A stretch of 64,000 nt of DNA from Roseiarcus sp963753135. GTDB taxonomy: Bacteria; Pseudomonadota; Alphaproteobacteria; Rhizobiales; Beijerinckiaceae. The stretch is from positions 62,001-126,000 of the forward strand of contig CAVWBA010000004.1 of the NCBI GenBank assembly GCA_963753135.1. Direction: 5' to 3'. Below the pieces are notes generated by a model, which did not search any database, had not been told where the DNA came from, and saw nothing but the letters and a program-made list of their open reading frames with translations. Both the position numbers and the translations under genes were made by a program. This document shows, in pieces, positions 8,044 through 19,494 of this stretch (the stretch's first letter is position 1; each line of letters begins with the position of its first letter).

Positions 8044-8072
8044 CCTTGCTCCGCTGAAGCCGAGGCGATCGA

Positions 8073-11000
8073 GTGGTCGGCTTCTTCATCCAACGCCCGA
8101 TCTTCGCCTCGGCGATCGCCGCGATCCTCGTGCTCGCCGGCGCGATCTGCTTTTTCCTGCTGCCGGTCTCTCAGTTTCCGGAGATTACGCCGCCGCAAGT
8201 CGTCGTCAGCGCCAACTATCCCGGCGCGAGCGCGCAGGTTGTCGCGGACACGGTGACGACGCCGCTCGAAGAGCAGATCAATGGCGTCGAGGGCATGACC
8301 TACATGTCCTCGGCGAGCTCGAATGACGGCTCCTCGACAATCACCGTCACCTTCAAGGTCGGCTATCCGCTCAACATCGCCGCGGTCGACGTCCAGAACC
8401 GGGTGTCGCAGGCGGCGTCCTCGCTTCCCGCGATCGTCAATCAGGGCGGAGTGACGATCAAGAAGCAGAATCCGAACTTCGTTCTCATCGTTAATCTGGT
8501 CTCGCCCGACCGTTCGGTCGATGCGGTGACGCTGTCGAATTACGCCTATCTGCAAATCCTAGACCAGTTGAAGCGGGTGCCAGGCGTCGGCGACGTCCAG
8601 ATGTTCGGCGAGCGCCGCTACTCGATGCGGGTCTGGCTCGATCCGGACAAGCTCGCCAATCTCGGCGTGACCGCGGTCGACGTCCAGAACGCGATCGCGG
8701 AGCAGAACGTTCAGGTCGCCGCCGGCAAAATCGGCCAGTCGCCCGCTCCTCCCGGGACCGCGTTTGAATTGCAGGTCAACGCGCAAGGTCGGCTCAGCGA
8801 TCCGGAGGAATTTTCCAACATCATCGTTCGCGCCGATCCATCGAGCGGCGCCGTCGTGCGGCTCAGGGACGTCGCGCGCGTCGAGCTCGGCGCGTTGCAA
8901 TATTCGTCGTCCGCCTTTTTCGGCAAAGATCCGACCGTGGTGATGGCGATCTTCCAGATGCCGGGCTCGAACGCGCTCGACCTGCAGAAGCAGGTCAAGA
9001 CGAAGATGGAGGAGCTTTCGAAGCGCTTCCCGCCTGGAATCGCCTATGCGATGCACTATGACACGACGCGCTTCGTGTCGGCCGCGATGCACGATGTCGT
9101 CATCACGTTGTTCGAGGCGCTGCTTCTCGTCGTGCTCGTCGTCTATATCTTTTTGCAGAGCTGGCGCGCGACGATCATTCCCACGATCGCCATTCCCGTT
9201 TCGCTCATCGCGACGCTGGCGGTGATGCAAATCTTCGGCTTCTCGCTCAACATGCTGAGCCTGCTCGGCATGGTGCTCGCGATCGGCCTTGTCGTCGACG
9301 ACGCGATCGTCGTGGTCGAGAATGTCGAACGCCAGCTCGAGGCCGGCTTGCCGCCCCTTCAGGCGGCGAAAAAGGCCATGTCGGAAGTGACCGGGCCGAT
9401 CATCGCCACGACCGCTGTGCTGATGGCGGTGTTTATTCCCGTGGCCTTCATTCCCGGCGTCGCCGGGCGACTCTATAACCAGTTTGCGCTGACCGTCGCG
9501 ATCTCCGTCGGGATCTCAGCCTTCAACTCGCTGACCCTCAGCCCTGCTTTGAGCGCCGCGTTTCTGCGTCACGGTCCGAAAGGACAGTTTGTTCTGTTCC
9601 GCTGGTTCAACGCCGGCTTTGACTGGCTCGCGAACTTTTATGCCCGCGGCGTCAGGCAGTTCATTCGTTTCGGCTGGGCGCTGGTCGCCGTCTTTTTTCT
9701 TTTCGTCGGCGGCGCCTACATGCTGTCGCGGTCCATCCCGACCACTTTTTTGCCGGTTGAGGACCAGGGCTATTTCTTCGTCATCGTGCAATTGCCCGAT
9801 GGGGCTTCGCTCGAGCGCACCGACGCCGTTGCGCTGAAAGTGCGTGACATTTTGCAGGCGACGCCGGGCGTTCAGATCGCCGGCTTCATCAGCGGCCTCA
9901 ATTTTCTGACCAACGCGGCGCAGTCCAACTCGGCGGTCGAATTCGCGATCCTGAAGCCGTGGAGCGAGCGCGGGCCGGAAGAGAACGCCTCCGCATTGGT
10001 CGCCTCAGTGCGCCCGAAGCTGCTTGCGATCCCGGAAGCTTTTGCCCTGAGCTTCGATCCGCCCTCCGTCAATGGCTTGGGCACGACTGGCGGCTTCGAA
10101 TTCGAGGTCGAGGATCTGGCGGCGCGCGGGCCCGCGCAGCTCAGTGACGCGACTCAGGCGCTGATCGCCGCGGCGCGGAAGCAGCCCGAAATCAACCCGC
10201 AATCGTTGTTCACCTCGTTCTCCGCTTCGACCCCGCAACTCTTCTACGACCTCGACCGGACGAAGGCGAAGCTCTTGGGCTTGAGCCTGCCCGATGTCTT
10301 CAACACGCTGCAAATCTACCTTGGCTCGCTCTATGTGAACGACTTCAACTTGTTCGGCCACACGTTCCGCGTCACTGTGCAGGCCGACACGAAATCGCGC
10401 GCCTCGCCGTCCGACCTCAGCAAGCTCTACGTCCGGAACGGGTCCGGAGGCATGATTCCGTTGAATGCGCTCGGCAAGCTCAAGCCGATCGTCGGGCCGG
10501 AGACCGTGCCCCATTACAACAACTTCGCCTCGGCGCTGATCAACGGAGCGCCCGCGCCAGGCTTCAGCTCGAGCCAGGCGGTGGCCGCGATGCAGCGCGC
10601 CGCCGCCGCGGCGTTGCCGCGCGACTTCGGCTACGAATGGACCGGTGTGACCTTTCAGGAGTTGAGCGCGGGCTCGATCGCGACGGTGGTCCTGGCGCTT
10701 GCGATCTTCTTTGTGTTCATGATCCTCGCGGCGCAATACGAAAGCTGGTCGATGCCCTTCATGGTGCTTTCGTCCGCGCCGCTGGCGCTGGTCGGGGCGC
10801 TTGGCGCGATCTATGTCCGCCAGATGCAGGTCGACGTCTATTCGCAGATCGGCTTCGTCATGCTGATTGGCCTCGCGGCGAAGAACGCGATCCTTATCGT
10901 TGAGTTCGCCAAGCGCCGTCGTGAGGAAGGCCTATCCGTCGTCGAGGCCGCGATGGAGGCGGGGCGGCTGCGCCTGCGTCCGATCCTGATGACCGCCTTC

Positions 11001-11237
11001 GCCTTCATCTTTGGCGTGCTGCCGCTCATGTTCGCGACCGGCGCGGGCGCGGCGAGCCGGCAGTCGCTCGGCACCGCCGTCTTCGGCGGCATGGTCGCGG
11101 CGACTGCGTTGACGTTGATTTTCGTGCCGGTGTTCTACGCGCTCATCGAGCGCGTTCGCGAGGGACGCGAAGCGGCGACCGTTGCGCCACACGGCGCTGG
11201 CGCCCATCTTGCGCCCCGCGCCGAAGCCGCCGAATAA
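8073..11237 (+). CDS. RND efflux pump permease, HAE1/AcrB-MexB family
   Basis: A 1054-residue inner-membrane proton-driven drug exporter with normal family length. It starts VGFFIQRPIFASAIAAI and has the periplasmic porter domain, the TM4 proton-relay pair in GLVVDDAIVVVENVER (Asp409/Asp410), and the TM10 motif AAKNAILIVEFAK with the essential Lys. A second large periplasmic loop and TM11-12 follow. GTG start at 8073. The adaptor gene follows after 17 bases. The order pump-then-adaptor is the reverse of acrAB, and no outer-membrane channel gene is nearby, so a TolC-type protein must be supplied from elsewhere. Confidence 0.95.
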   Translation: MVGFFIQRPIFASAIAAILVLAGAICFFLLPVSQFPEITPPQVVVSANYPGASAQVVADTVTTPLEEQINGVEGMTYMSSASSNDGSSTITVTFKVGYPLNIAAVDVQNRVSQAASSLPAIVNQGGVTIKKQNPNFVLIVNLVSPDRSVDAVTLSNYAYLQILDQLKRVPGVGDVQMFGERRYSMRVWLDPDKLANLGVTAVDVQNAIAEQNVQVAAGKIGQSPAPPGTAFELQVNAQGRLSDPEEFSNIIVRADPSSGAVVRLRDVARVELGALQYSSSAFFGKDPTVVMAIFQMPGSNALDLQKQVKTKMEELSKRFPPGIAYAMHYDTTRFVSAAMHDVVITLFEALLLVVLVVYIFLQSWRATIIPTIAIPVSLIATLAVMQIFGFSLNMLSLLGMVLAIGLVVDDAIVVVENVERQLEAGLPPLQAAKKAMSEVTGPIIATTAVLMAVFIPVAFIPGVAGRLYNQFALTVAISVGISAFNSLTLSPALSAAFLRHGPKGQFVLFRWFNAGFDWLANFYARGVRQFIRFGWALVAVFFLFVGGAYMLSRSIPTTFLPVEDQGYFFVIVQLPDGASLERTDAVALKVRDILQATPGVQIAGFISGLNFLTNAAQSNSAVEFAILKPWSERGPEENASALVASVRPKLLAIPEAFALSFDPPSVNGLGTTGGFEFEVEDLAARGPAQLSDATQALIAAARKQPEINPQSLFTSFSASTPQLFYDLDRTKAKLLGLSLPDVFNTLQIYLGSLYVNDFNLFGHTFRVTVQADTKSRASPSDLSKLYVRNGSGGMIPLNALGKLKPIVGPETVPHYNNFASALINGAPAPGFSSSQAVAAMQRAAAAALPRDFGYEWTGVTFQELSAGSIATVVLALAIFFVFMILAAQYESWSMPFMVLSSAPLALVGALGAIYVRQMQVDVYSQIGFVMLIGLAAKNAILIVEFAKRRREEGLSVVEAAMEAGRLRLRPILMTAFAFIFGVLPLMFATGAGAASRQSLGTAVFGGMVAATALTLIFVPVFYALIERVREGREAATVAPHGAGAHLAPRAEAAE

Positions 11238-11254
11238 CGCCCAGGAGTTCTTCC

Positions 11255-12403
11255 ATGCGCGTCCTCAGACTCTCCCTTGCCGCTCTCGCGACAATCGCCG
11301 TTGTCGCGTTCGCAGGCGTCCGCATTGCCGGCGAACGCGCCAGCGGCGCGACGGAGTCCACCCCCGCTCCGCCCGCAATGATGGCGATGCCGGTCCCGGT
11401 CGTGTCCGTCGTCAAGAAGACGCTGCCGATCTATCTCGAATATCCCGGACGCATCGAATCGATCCGCAGCATCGCCCTGCAGGCGCGGGCGTCGGGTTAC
11501 ATTGAGTCCCAGCTCGCCCCTGACGGCGCCGATGTTAAGACCGGCGACCTCCTTTATCAGATCGATCCGCGCGACCTTCACGCCGCATTCGATCTGGCCA
11601 CCGCGCAGGCCCAGCGCGACGAAGCGTCACTCGAATATGCGAAGGCCAATTTTGGTCGCGGCGAGGAACTGGTCAAAAGCGGCTTCGTCACCAAAGACGC
11701 CTACGATCAGAGGGCGAGCGCGATGCATCAGGCCGAAGCGGCGCTGGTGGCGGATCGAGCCGCGATTGAGACCGCAAAGCTCAACCTCAGCTATGCCGAG
11801 ATCACCGCCCCATTCTCTGGCCGACTGGGGCGCAACCAGGCGGCGAGAGGCGCGCTGGTCGGGCCGGCGAGCGGACCGCTCAACACGCTGGTTCAGCTTG
11901 ATCCGATTTATGTGACGTTCAACCCGAGCGAATCGGATCTGGTGGAGATCACGAAGGCGCGGGCGGCGGGCCCAATCGATGCTGAAATTTCGCTCCCGGA
12001 CACATCCGACTCCGTCCACAAGGGTGAATTGACCTTCCTCGACAACGTGGTCGACAAGGCGACGGGCACGATCTCGGCGCGCGTCACCATCGCCAATCCC
12101 GGCTTCACCCTTCTGCCCGGCCAATACGTGCGGGTGCGGCTCCACATCAGGGACGAGCCCGACGCGTTCATGGCGCCGCAGACGGCGCTCGGCTCGAGCC
12201 AGATGGGCAAGTTCGTCTATGTCGTCGGCGCTGGCGACAAGGCCGAACGGCGGCTCCTTACGCTTGGACCGATGGACGGCGACCTCGTCAGCGTGACCAA
12301 GGGCCTAAGCGAGGGCGATCGCGTGATCGTCGGCAATCTGCAGAAGATCTTCCCCGGTTCGCCGGTCAAGCCATTGCCGCAGGAACAGAAGCCCAATCCC
12401 TAA
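11255..12403 (+). CDS. RND efflux periplasmic adaptor (membrane fusion protein)
   Basis: A 382-residue MFP with an uncleaved N-terminal membrane helix. There is no lipobox Cys, unlike AcrA. A lipoyl half-motif (IALQARASGYIESQLAPDGADVKTGDLLYQID) is followed by an alpha-helical hairpin (residues about 100-170), the second lipoyl half, a beta-barrel and a membrane-proximal domain. It links the pump to an outer-membrane channel. An AGGAG site precedes the ATG. Its stop lies 12 bases from the convergent xdhC-like gene. Confidence 0.93.
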   Translation: MRVLRLSLAALATIAVVAFAGVRIAGERASGATESTPAPPAMMAMPVPVVSVVKKTLPIYLEYPGRIESIRSIALQARASGYIESQLAPDGADVKTGDLLYQIDPRDLHAAFDLATAQAQRDEASLEYAKANFGRGEELVKSGFVTKDAYDQRASAMHQAEAALVADRAAIETAKLNLSYAEITAPFSGRLGRNQAARGALVGPASGPLNTLVQLDPIYVTFNPSESDLVEITKARAAGPIDAEISLPDTSDSVHKGELTFLDNVVDKATGTISARVTIANPGFTLLPGQYVRVRLHIRDEPDAFMAPQTALGSSQMGKFVYVVGAGDKAERRLLTLGPMDGDLVSVTKGLSEGDRVIVGNLQKIFPGSPVKPLPQEQKPNP

Positions 12404-12415
12404 ACGCTCGCGGCG

Positions 12416-13240
12416 CTAGTCGATCGCGTCCTCCATCGACGGGCGCTCAGGTCTGCGCCGCGCGGCGACCATCTCCGCGAGAATGGAAAGCGCGATCTCA
12501 TCGGCGGAGATCGCGGAGATGTCGAGGCCCGCCGGCGCCTTGATCGCGGCCAGCGCCTCTTCGGATACGCCTTCCTTTGCGAGTTCGCTTCTGAGCGTCT
12601 CGGCCTTTCGGCGCGAGCCGACAAAGGCGCGGTAGCGCGCGTTCATGCCCGCCGCGCTTTTCAGCGCGACGCGGTCGCCTGCCCCCTGCGTCGAGATGAC
12701 GACAAAGGCGTGGTCGCCGGCCTCGTTCGGAGGCGGAAAGCTTTCGACGCGCGAAGCGCCAATGTCGAAACGCTGATGTTCCTCGGGCGCCGCCGCAACC
12801 GTCACTGCGAAGCCCATCGAGGGGGCTAGTCTCGCGAGCGCCACCGCGACCGGCGAAGCGCCGAGAATCAAGAGCCGCAGGCTCGGCAAAACCGGCTCGA
12901 CAAAAATATCCATCGTGCCCTGGCTCGGGCAGGAATTCTTGGCGTAGAAGACGCCGCCTCGCTCCTCGCCGGCCGCCGCGCCAAGTTCGGCGAGCGCGTC
13001 TTTGGGTGCGATCGAGACGAGGCGCGATTGGCCGTCGGCCATGGATTGGCGCGCCGCCTTGATGACCGCCGCGCGCGCGCAGCCGCCGCCGATCCAGCCT
13101 TCCTCGATTGAACCGTCCTGCCCGATCAAGGCTTTGGCGCCAGCCTTTGCGGCGGTCACGGAGACCGTGCGGACGACCGTGGCGAGCGCGAACGTTTGCC
13201 CTTTGGCCTGACGCAGAGCGGCCTGCTCGAGCACGCCCAT
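12416..13240 (-). CDS. coxF: XdhC/CoxF-like molybdoenzyme maturation protein
   Basis: A 274-residue XdhC-family protein. It has an N-terminal XdhC domain with EEGWIGGGCARAAV (the conserved GGGC Cys) and a C-terminal Rossmann domain (LRLLILGASPVAVALARLAP). Such proteins bind molybdenum cofactor and help insert or sulfurate it in xanthine-dehydrogenase-type enzymes. In cox operons CoxF and CoxI belong to this family. Its ATG overlaps the coxE stop (TAATG), making it the last gene of the operon and matching the coxMSLDEF order. CoxI would be an alternative name; position favours CoxF. Confidence 0.78.
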   Translation of the reverse strand: MGVLEQAALRQAKGQTFALATVVRTVSVTAAKAGAKALIGQDGSIEEGWIGGGCARAAVIKAARQSMADGQSRLVSIAPKDALAELGAAAGEERGGVFYAKNSCPSQGTMDIFVEPVLPSLRLLILGASPVAVALARLAPSMGFAVTVAAAPEEHQRFDIGASRVESFPPPNEAGDHAFVVISTQGAGDRVALKSAAGMNARYRAFVGSRRKAETLRSELAKEGVSEEALAAIKAPAGLDISAISADEIALSILAEMVAARRRPERPSMEDAID

Positions 13241-14433
13241 TATATCCTCGCGAGATAGGGTTCGAGCGCCGCGAGGCTCTCGAGACTATGCGCCGGCGCG
13301 AACAAATCGAGGTACGGGAGCGCCGCCTGCATGCCGCGCGCGCTGGGCTCAAAACCGCCTCGGCCTGTCAGAGGGTTCAGCCAAACGATGCGCTTGCAGC
13401 GCCGCCTCAAGTCGCGCATCGCGGAGGCAAGCAATTCCGGCGGTCCGGTGTCGTAGCCGTCCGACAGGATCATCACGCAGGTGCGGGAATGGATGACGCG
13501 CCTCGCATGGATGCGATTGAACGCCGCCAGACACTCGCCGATTTTCGTGCCGCCGCCGACGCCGGCCGCCATCAAGGCGAGCCGGTCGAGCGCGCGCGCC
13601 GGATCCCGCTCTTTAAGCGCCGAGGAAACATGGGCGAGACGCGTATGAAACAGGAAAGCCTCGGACTCGCGAAAGACCTGAGTCACAGCGTGAAGGAAGC
13701 GGGTGAAGAACGCGACATAGGATTCCATCGAGCCGGACGCGTCTAGAAGCGCGACGAGTCTGAGCGGCTTGATCTTGCGCCGTCGGAATTTGAGGTCGAG
13801 CGGCTCGCCGCCATGGGCGACGCTGAGCCGGATCGTCGCGCGCAAGTCGAGCCTTCGGCCGCGCCGGCGCGCGCGCTCGCGACGGGTGAGCCGCGTCCGC
13901 ATGACCCGCGCGAAACGCTCGGCGAGCTCCGCGACTTGGGCGCGCTCCCTATCGCCGACGAACGCCGCGACGTCCTTCTTGGACATTGCCTCCTGCGCCG
14001 ACGCGCCTCCATGTCGCCCGCCGCCATCGGCGGAAGCGCCTTCGGGAACGGCGCCACCGCCGATGAGGGTCGGCTCCTGCCGTCGCTCGTCCGCGTTGGG
14101 CCCATGTTGGAATCGCCGGGGCGAGCGGGCGGCGACCGCTTCGGCGTCGATCTTGACCGCGCGCTTGACCCCTCGCCCGCGCCAGAAGGCGTCGAACAGC
14201 TCGTCGAACCGGGCAATCTCCGTCCGGCGTGAAACGAAGAGGGTTCGCATTGCAACGCGCAAGCGGTCAGGCCGCTCGGCCATCGGGCTCATGATGAGTC
14301 GCGCCGCGTCCTGTGCTTCCGCCTGGCCGATAACAAAGCCTGCGTCGCGCAAGGTGACGACGAACCCGGCGAGGCGCTTGCGCATCGCCGGACCGGGTCC
14401 GCGTCCCTCGACAGCAAAGCGCTCAGCGCCCAT
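13240..14433 (-). CDS. coxE: CoxE: VWA-domain protein for CO dehydrogenase maturation
   Basis: A 397-residue CoxE-type protein. It has an N-terminal helical domain, a low-complexity Gly/Glu-rich linker (about residues 115-150) and a C-terminal von Willebrand A domain with the DASGS MIDAS motif and GGGTKIGECL. CoxE works with the AAA+ ATPase CoxD in assembling the [CuSMoO2] centre of CO dehydrogenase. The ATG at 14433 is directly preceded by an in-frame GTG at 14436; a GAGGAG site serves either. It is followed by overlapping coxF and preceded closely by coxD. Confidence 0.88.
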   Translation of the reverse strand: MGAERFAVEGRGPGPAMRKRLAGFVVTLRDAGFVIGQAEAQDAARLIMSPMAERPDRLRVAMRTLFVSRRTEIARFDELFDAFWRGRGVKRAVKIDAEAVAARSPRRFQHGPNADERRQEPTLIGGGAVPEGASADGGGRHGGASAQEAMSKKDVAAFVGDRERAQVAELAERFARVMRTRLTRRERARRRGRRLDLRATIRLSVAHGGEPLDLKFRRRKIKPLRLVALLDASGSMESYVAFFTRFLHAVTQVFRESEAFLFHTRLAHVSSALKERDPARALDRLALMAAGVGGGTKIGECLAAFNRIHARRVIHSRTCVMILSDGYDTGPPELLASAMRDLRRRCKRIVWLNPLTGRGGFEPSARGMQAALPYLDLFAPAHSLESLAALEPYLARI

Positions 14434-14446
14434 CACGCGACGCTCC

Positions 14447-15337
14447 TCATGCCACTTGGCCGACGAGCCGGCTCGTCGTCTCTCGGCTGATCGAGGCGCG
14501 GTCTTCGCGGGTCTTCAGAAGCGCGATCAGCGTCGCGTGGACAATTTCCGGCTCCTCACGCAGATCCGTGACCTCAAGTCCGGCGAGGGTCGCCGCCCAA
14601 TCGAGCGTTTCGGCGACGCCAGGAACCTTCTTCAGGTCTTCCTTGCGCAACATTCCGACCATGCGCGCGATCTGCAAGGCGAAATTCGCATCGAGATTGG
14701 GCTGGCGGTTGAGCAGAATCGCCGCTTCGCGATCGACGTCGGGAAAATCGAGATAATGATAGAGGCAGCGGCGGCGCAGCGCATCAGACAGTTCGCGCGT
14801 GGCGTTGGAGGTCAGCACGACGCGCGGGATCGACTTGGCCGTGATGGCGCCGAATTCGGGGATCGTCACCTGGAAGTCGGACAGGAGCTCGAGCAGGAAC
14901 GCCTCGAATTCCTCATCGGCGCGGTCGACCTCGTCGACCAGCAGCACAGGCGACGTCTCTCGCCGGATGGCTCTGAGCAGCGGCCGCTCGAGCAGATAGT
15001 CTTCCGAAAAGATCTGCGCTTCAATCTCCGAGGCGCTAGCGCCTGAACCCTCGCGCGCCTTGATCGCGAGCAGCTGGCGCTGATAGTTCCATTCATAGAG
15101 CGCCGAGCTCGCGTCGAGCCCCTCGTAGCATTGCATGCGGATCAGTTCGCACCCGTGAACGGCCGCAAGCGCCTTCGCGACTTCGGTCTTGCCGACGCCC
15201 GCTTCGCCCTCGATCAGCAGCGGGCGCTTGAGGTAGTCCATCATCCATAGAGCGGTCGCTAGCTCGCGGTCGGCGACGTAGCCGACTTCTGCGAGCCGCG
15301 CCGCGATTGCTTCGCGCGGGATGCGCTCGCTAGGCAT
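14447..15337 (-). CDS. coxD: CoxD: MoxR-type AAA+ ATPase for CO dehydrogenase maturation
   Basis: A 296-residue MoxR-family ATPase. Walker A is GEAGVGKTE (about residues 43-51), Walker B is VLLVDEVDRAD, sensor 1 is VLTSNATRELSDALRRR with the arginine finger, and a lid domain follows. In Oligotropha CoxD is needed to build the copper-sulfur part of the active site of apo-CO dehydrogenase. It ends 10 bases before coxE. An intergenic repeat separates it from coxL upstream, so coxDEF might also have its own transcription. Confidence 0.9.
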   Translation of the reverse strand: MPSERIPREAIAARLAEVGYVADRELATALWMMDYLKRPLLIEGEAGVGKTEVAKALAAVHGCELIRMQCYEGLDASSALYEWNYQRQLLAIKAREGSGASASEIEAQIFSEDYLLERPLLRAIRRETSPVLLVDEVDRADEEFEAFLLELLSDFQVTIPEFGAITAKSIPRVVLTSNATRELSDALRRRCLYHYLDFPDVDREAAILLNRQPNLDANFALQIARMVGMLRKEDLKKVPGVAETLDWAATLAGLEVTDLREEPEIVHATLIALLKTREDRASISRETTSRLVGQVA

Positions 15338-15348
15338 GTGACCTTACC

Positions 15349-15464
15349 CCTCTCCCCGCCCTGCGGGAAGAGGCCGGGTGAGGGGCATGGCGATCGGCCG
15401 CTTGGCGACAACATGAACTCGCCCCTCAACCTAACCTTCTCCCCGCGTGGGCGGGGAGAAGGGA
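15349..15464. repeat. Pair of inverted extragenic palindromes (REP/BIME-like)
   Basis: Two related palindromic units face each other in the 159-base gap between coxL and coxD. The first, near 15349-15388, has CTCTCCCCGCC pairing with GGGAAGAGG and ends GGTGAGGGG. The second, near 15421-15464, has CCCCTCAACCT then TTCTCCCCGC pairing with GCGGGGAGAA. This sequence style is abundant between genes in Hyphomicrobiales. In this position the stem-loops could adjust mRNA stability between coxL and coxD. Confidence 0.7.
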
Positions 15465-15496
15465 CGATAGCCGGCTCGCGATGGCGCCAATCCTTG

Positions 15497-17916
<2,420 letters not shown>

Positions 17917-17920
<4 letters not shown>

Positions 17921-18417
17921 TCTGCGGCTTCCTTGAATTCGAGTCCGGCCATCTTAGCGGCGGCGTATTGGATGGCTCGCACGATGTTCTGGTATCCGGT
18001 GCAGCGGCAGAGGTTGCCCGAAATGCCGATGCGGATTTCGCTCTCGGTCGGGTTCGGGTTCTCCTGCAACAGCCGATGGGCGCGTACGATCATGCCCGGC
18101 GTGCAATAGCCGCACTGGAGCCCATGCATCTCCCGGAACCCTTCCTGGAGCGCGCTGAGCTTGCCGTCGGCGCCGGCCATGCCCTCGATGGTGAGGACGT
18201 TCGCGCCCGCGGCCTGCACGGCGAACATCGTGCAGGATTTGACGCTCCTGCCATCGACGTCGACCGTGCAGGCGCCGCAATGGGAGGTGTCGCAGCCGAT
18301 ATGCGCTCCCGTCAGGCCGAGGTTCTCGCGCAAATAGTGGATGAGCAGCGTGCGCGGCTCAACGGCCGCTGACATCGCTTTGCCGTTGATCGTCATGCTG
18401 ACGTCGGTGAGAGACAT
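17917..18417 (-). CDS. coxS: Aerobic CO dehydrogenase, small iron-sulfur subunit
   Basis: A 166-residue subunit with two [2Fe-2S] clusters. The N-terminal plant-ferredoxin-type domain has GCDTSHCGACTVDVDG plus a later Cys. The C-terminal helical domain has CGYCTPGM and CRCTGYQNIV. It passes electrons from the Mo site to the FAD of CoxM. It lies 11 bases after coxM and overlaps coxL by 4 bases. Length matches the family. Confidence 0.96.
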
Positions 18418-18428
18418 GTAGAGCCCTT

Positions 18429-19295
18429 TCAGGATCTTGCGCGCGCGAAGGCGCGGGTCAGCGCCCGCGCGGTCATGACGCCCGCCATCTTGGCGCGATA
18501 TTCAGCCGAGCCGCGTCCGTCGGCGGCGGGCTCAGCGATCGCCGTCGCCGCTTCCGCGGCTCGTGCGAGGGTCGGCTTGTCGAGCGCGGTCCCGATGACG
18601 GACGCCGCCGCGTCGCTGGCGAAGAGCGCCGTCCCGGCGACATTGGTGAGGCCGATCGCGCAGGTCGCGATTTTGCCCTCAGAGACGGTCAGGATCACCG
18701 CGGCGGCTGCGGTCGCGTAGTCGCCGACCTTGCGCTTAAGCTTCTCATACGCCCAGCCGTGCCCTGGAGGGGGCACAGGAACGCGGATGGCGGCCAGCAC
18801 CTCGCCGGGCTCGGCGGCCGTTTCGTAAGTCGAGATATAATAGTCGCGCGCCGCGATGCGCCGCTCGCCGCTCGCGCCCCGCAGCACGTAAGCAGCGCCC
18901 AGCGCCATCATCAGCGCCGGCATGTCGTTTCCGGGATCGCCATTGGCGACATTGCCGCCGATTGTGCCGACATAACGCACCTGCGGATCGGCAATCACTT
19001 CGGCCGTCTCGCGGAGGATCGGCGCATGCCGCGCCAGCAATTCGCTGCCGATGACCTCATGCTGGGTGGTCATCGCGCCGATGACGAGTTCGTCTCCCTC
19101 CAGACGAACCCCCTTCAGTTCCTCGATTCCGCGGAGGTCGATGAGATGGCTTGGGACGGCGAGGCGCAGTTTCATCATCGGGATCAAGCTGTGGCCGCCG
19201 GCGATGAGGCGCGCGTCGGAATCGAACTGGCCGAGGAGCGCAATCGCTTCCGAAAGATCGGCCGGCCGATAGTACTCGAAGGATCCTGGGATCAC
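18429..19295 (-). CDS. coxM: Aerobic CO dehydrogenase, medium FAD subunit
   Basis: A 288-residue FAD-binding subunit with the two flavin motifs of the family, AGGHS (residues about 32-36) and TIGGN (about 111-115). The C-terminal CO dehydrogenase flavoprotein domain follows. A GTG start at 19295 has a GGGAGG site 5 bases upstream. It is the first structural gene of the cox operon, about 200 bases after coxC. The gap contains a perfect inverted repeat that may be regulatory. Confidence 0.95.
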   Translation of the reverse strand: MIPGSFEYYRPADLSEAIALLGQFDSDARLIAGGHSLIPMMKLRLAVPSHLIDLRGIEELKGVRLEGDELVIGAMTTQHEVIGSELLARHAPILRETAEVIADPQVRYVGTIGGNVANGDPGNDMPALMMALGAAYVLRGASGERRIAARDYYISTYETAAEPGEVLAAIRVPVPPPGHGWAYEKLKRKVGDYATAAAAVILTVSEGKIATCAIGLTNVAGTALFASDAAASVIGTALDKPTLARAAEAATAIAEPAADGRGSAEYRAKMAGVMTARALTRAFARARS

Positions 19296-19448
19296 GACAT
19301 CCTCCCAATGGAATCGCGCGGACGTGCTTCCGGCTCGTGCGCGATTCGTGCGTGTAACTAAGGGGCAGGATCGGCCTCGTGGGCTGGACGATCAACGGCG
19401 GATGAACCGAGGGACCGGAAAAGGCGCCAGAGACGGCTCGCGCGCACG

Positions 19449-19475
19449 AAATGCGTCAGCCCCTATGACGCATTT
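19449..19475. promoter_or_regulatory. Perfect inverted repeat upstream of coxM
   Basis: AAATGCGTCA and TGACGCATTT are perfect 10-base arms around a 7-base spacer. The site lies 20 bases beyond the coxC stop and about 150 bases upstream of coxM. No T tract follows on either strand, so an operator is as likely as a terminator. It is placed to control coxMSLDEF. Confidence 0.5.
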
Positions 19476-19494
19476 GAGGGCGCTTTGGCCTGGT

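Noticed and set aside
15349..15464. CRISPR-like repeats
   Set aside because: Only two units, in opposite orientation, with no regular spacers.
19449..19475. Rho-independent terminator after coxC
   Set aside because: The stem is perfect but neither side is followed by a T tract, so I list it as a regulatory dyad.
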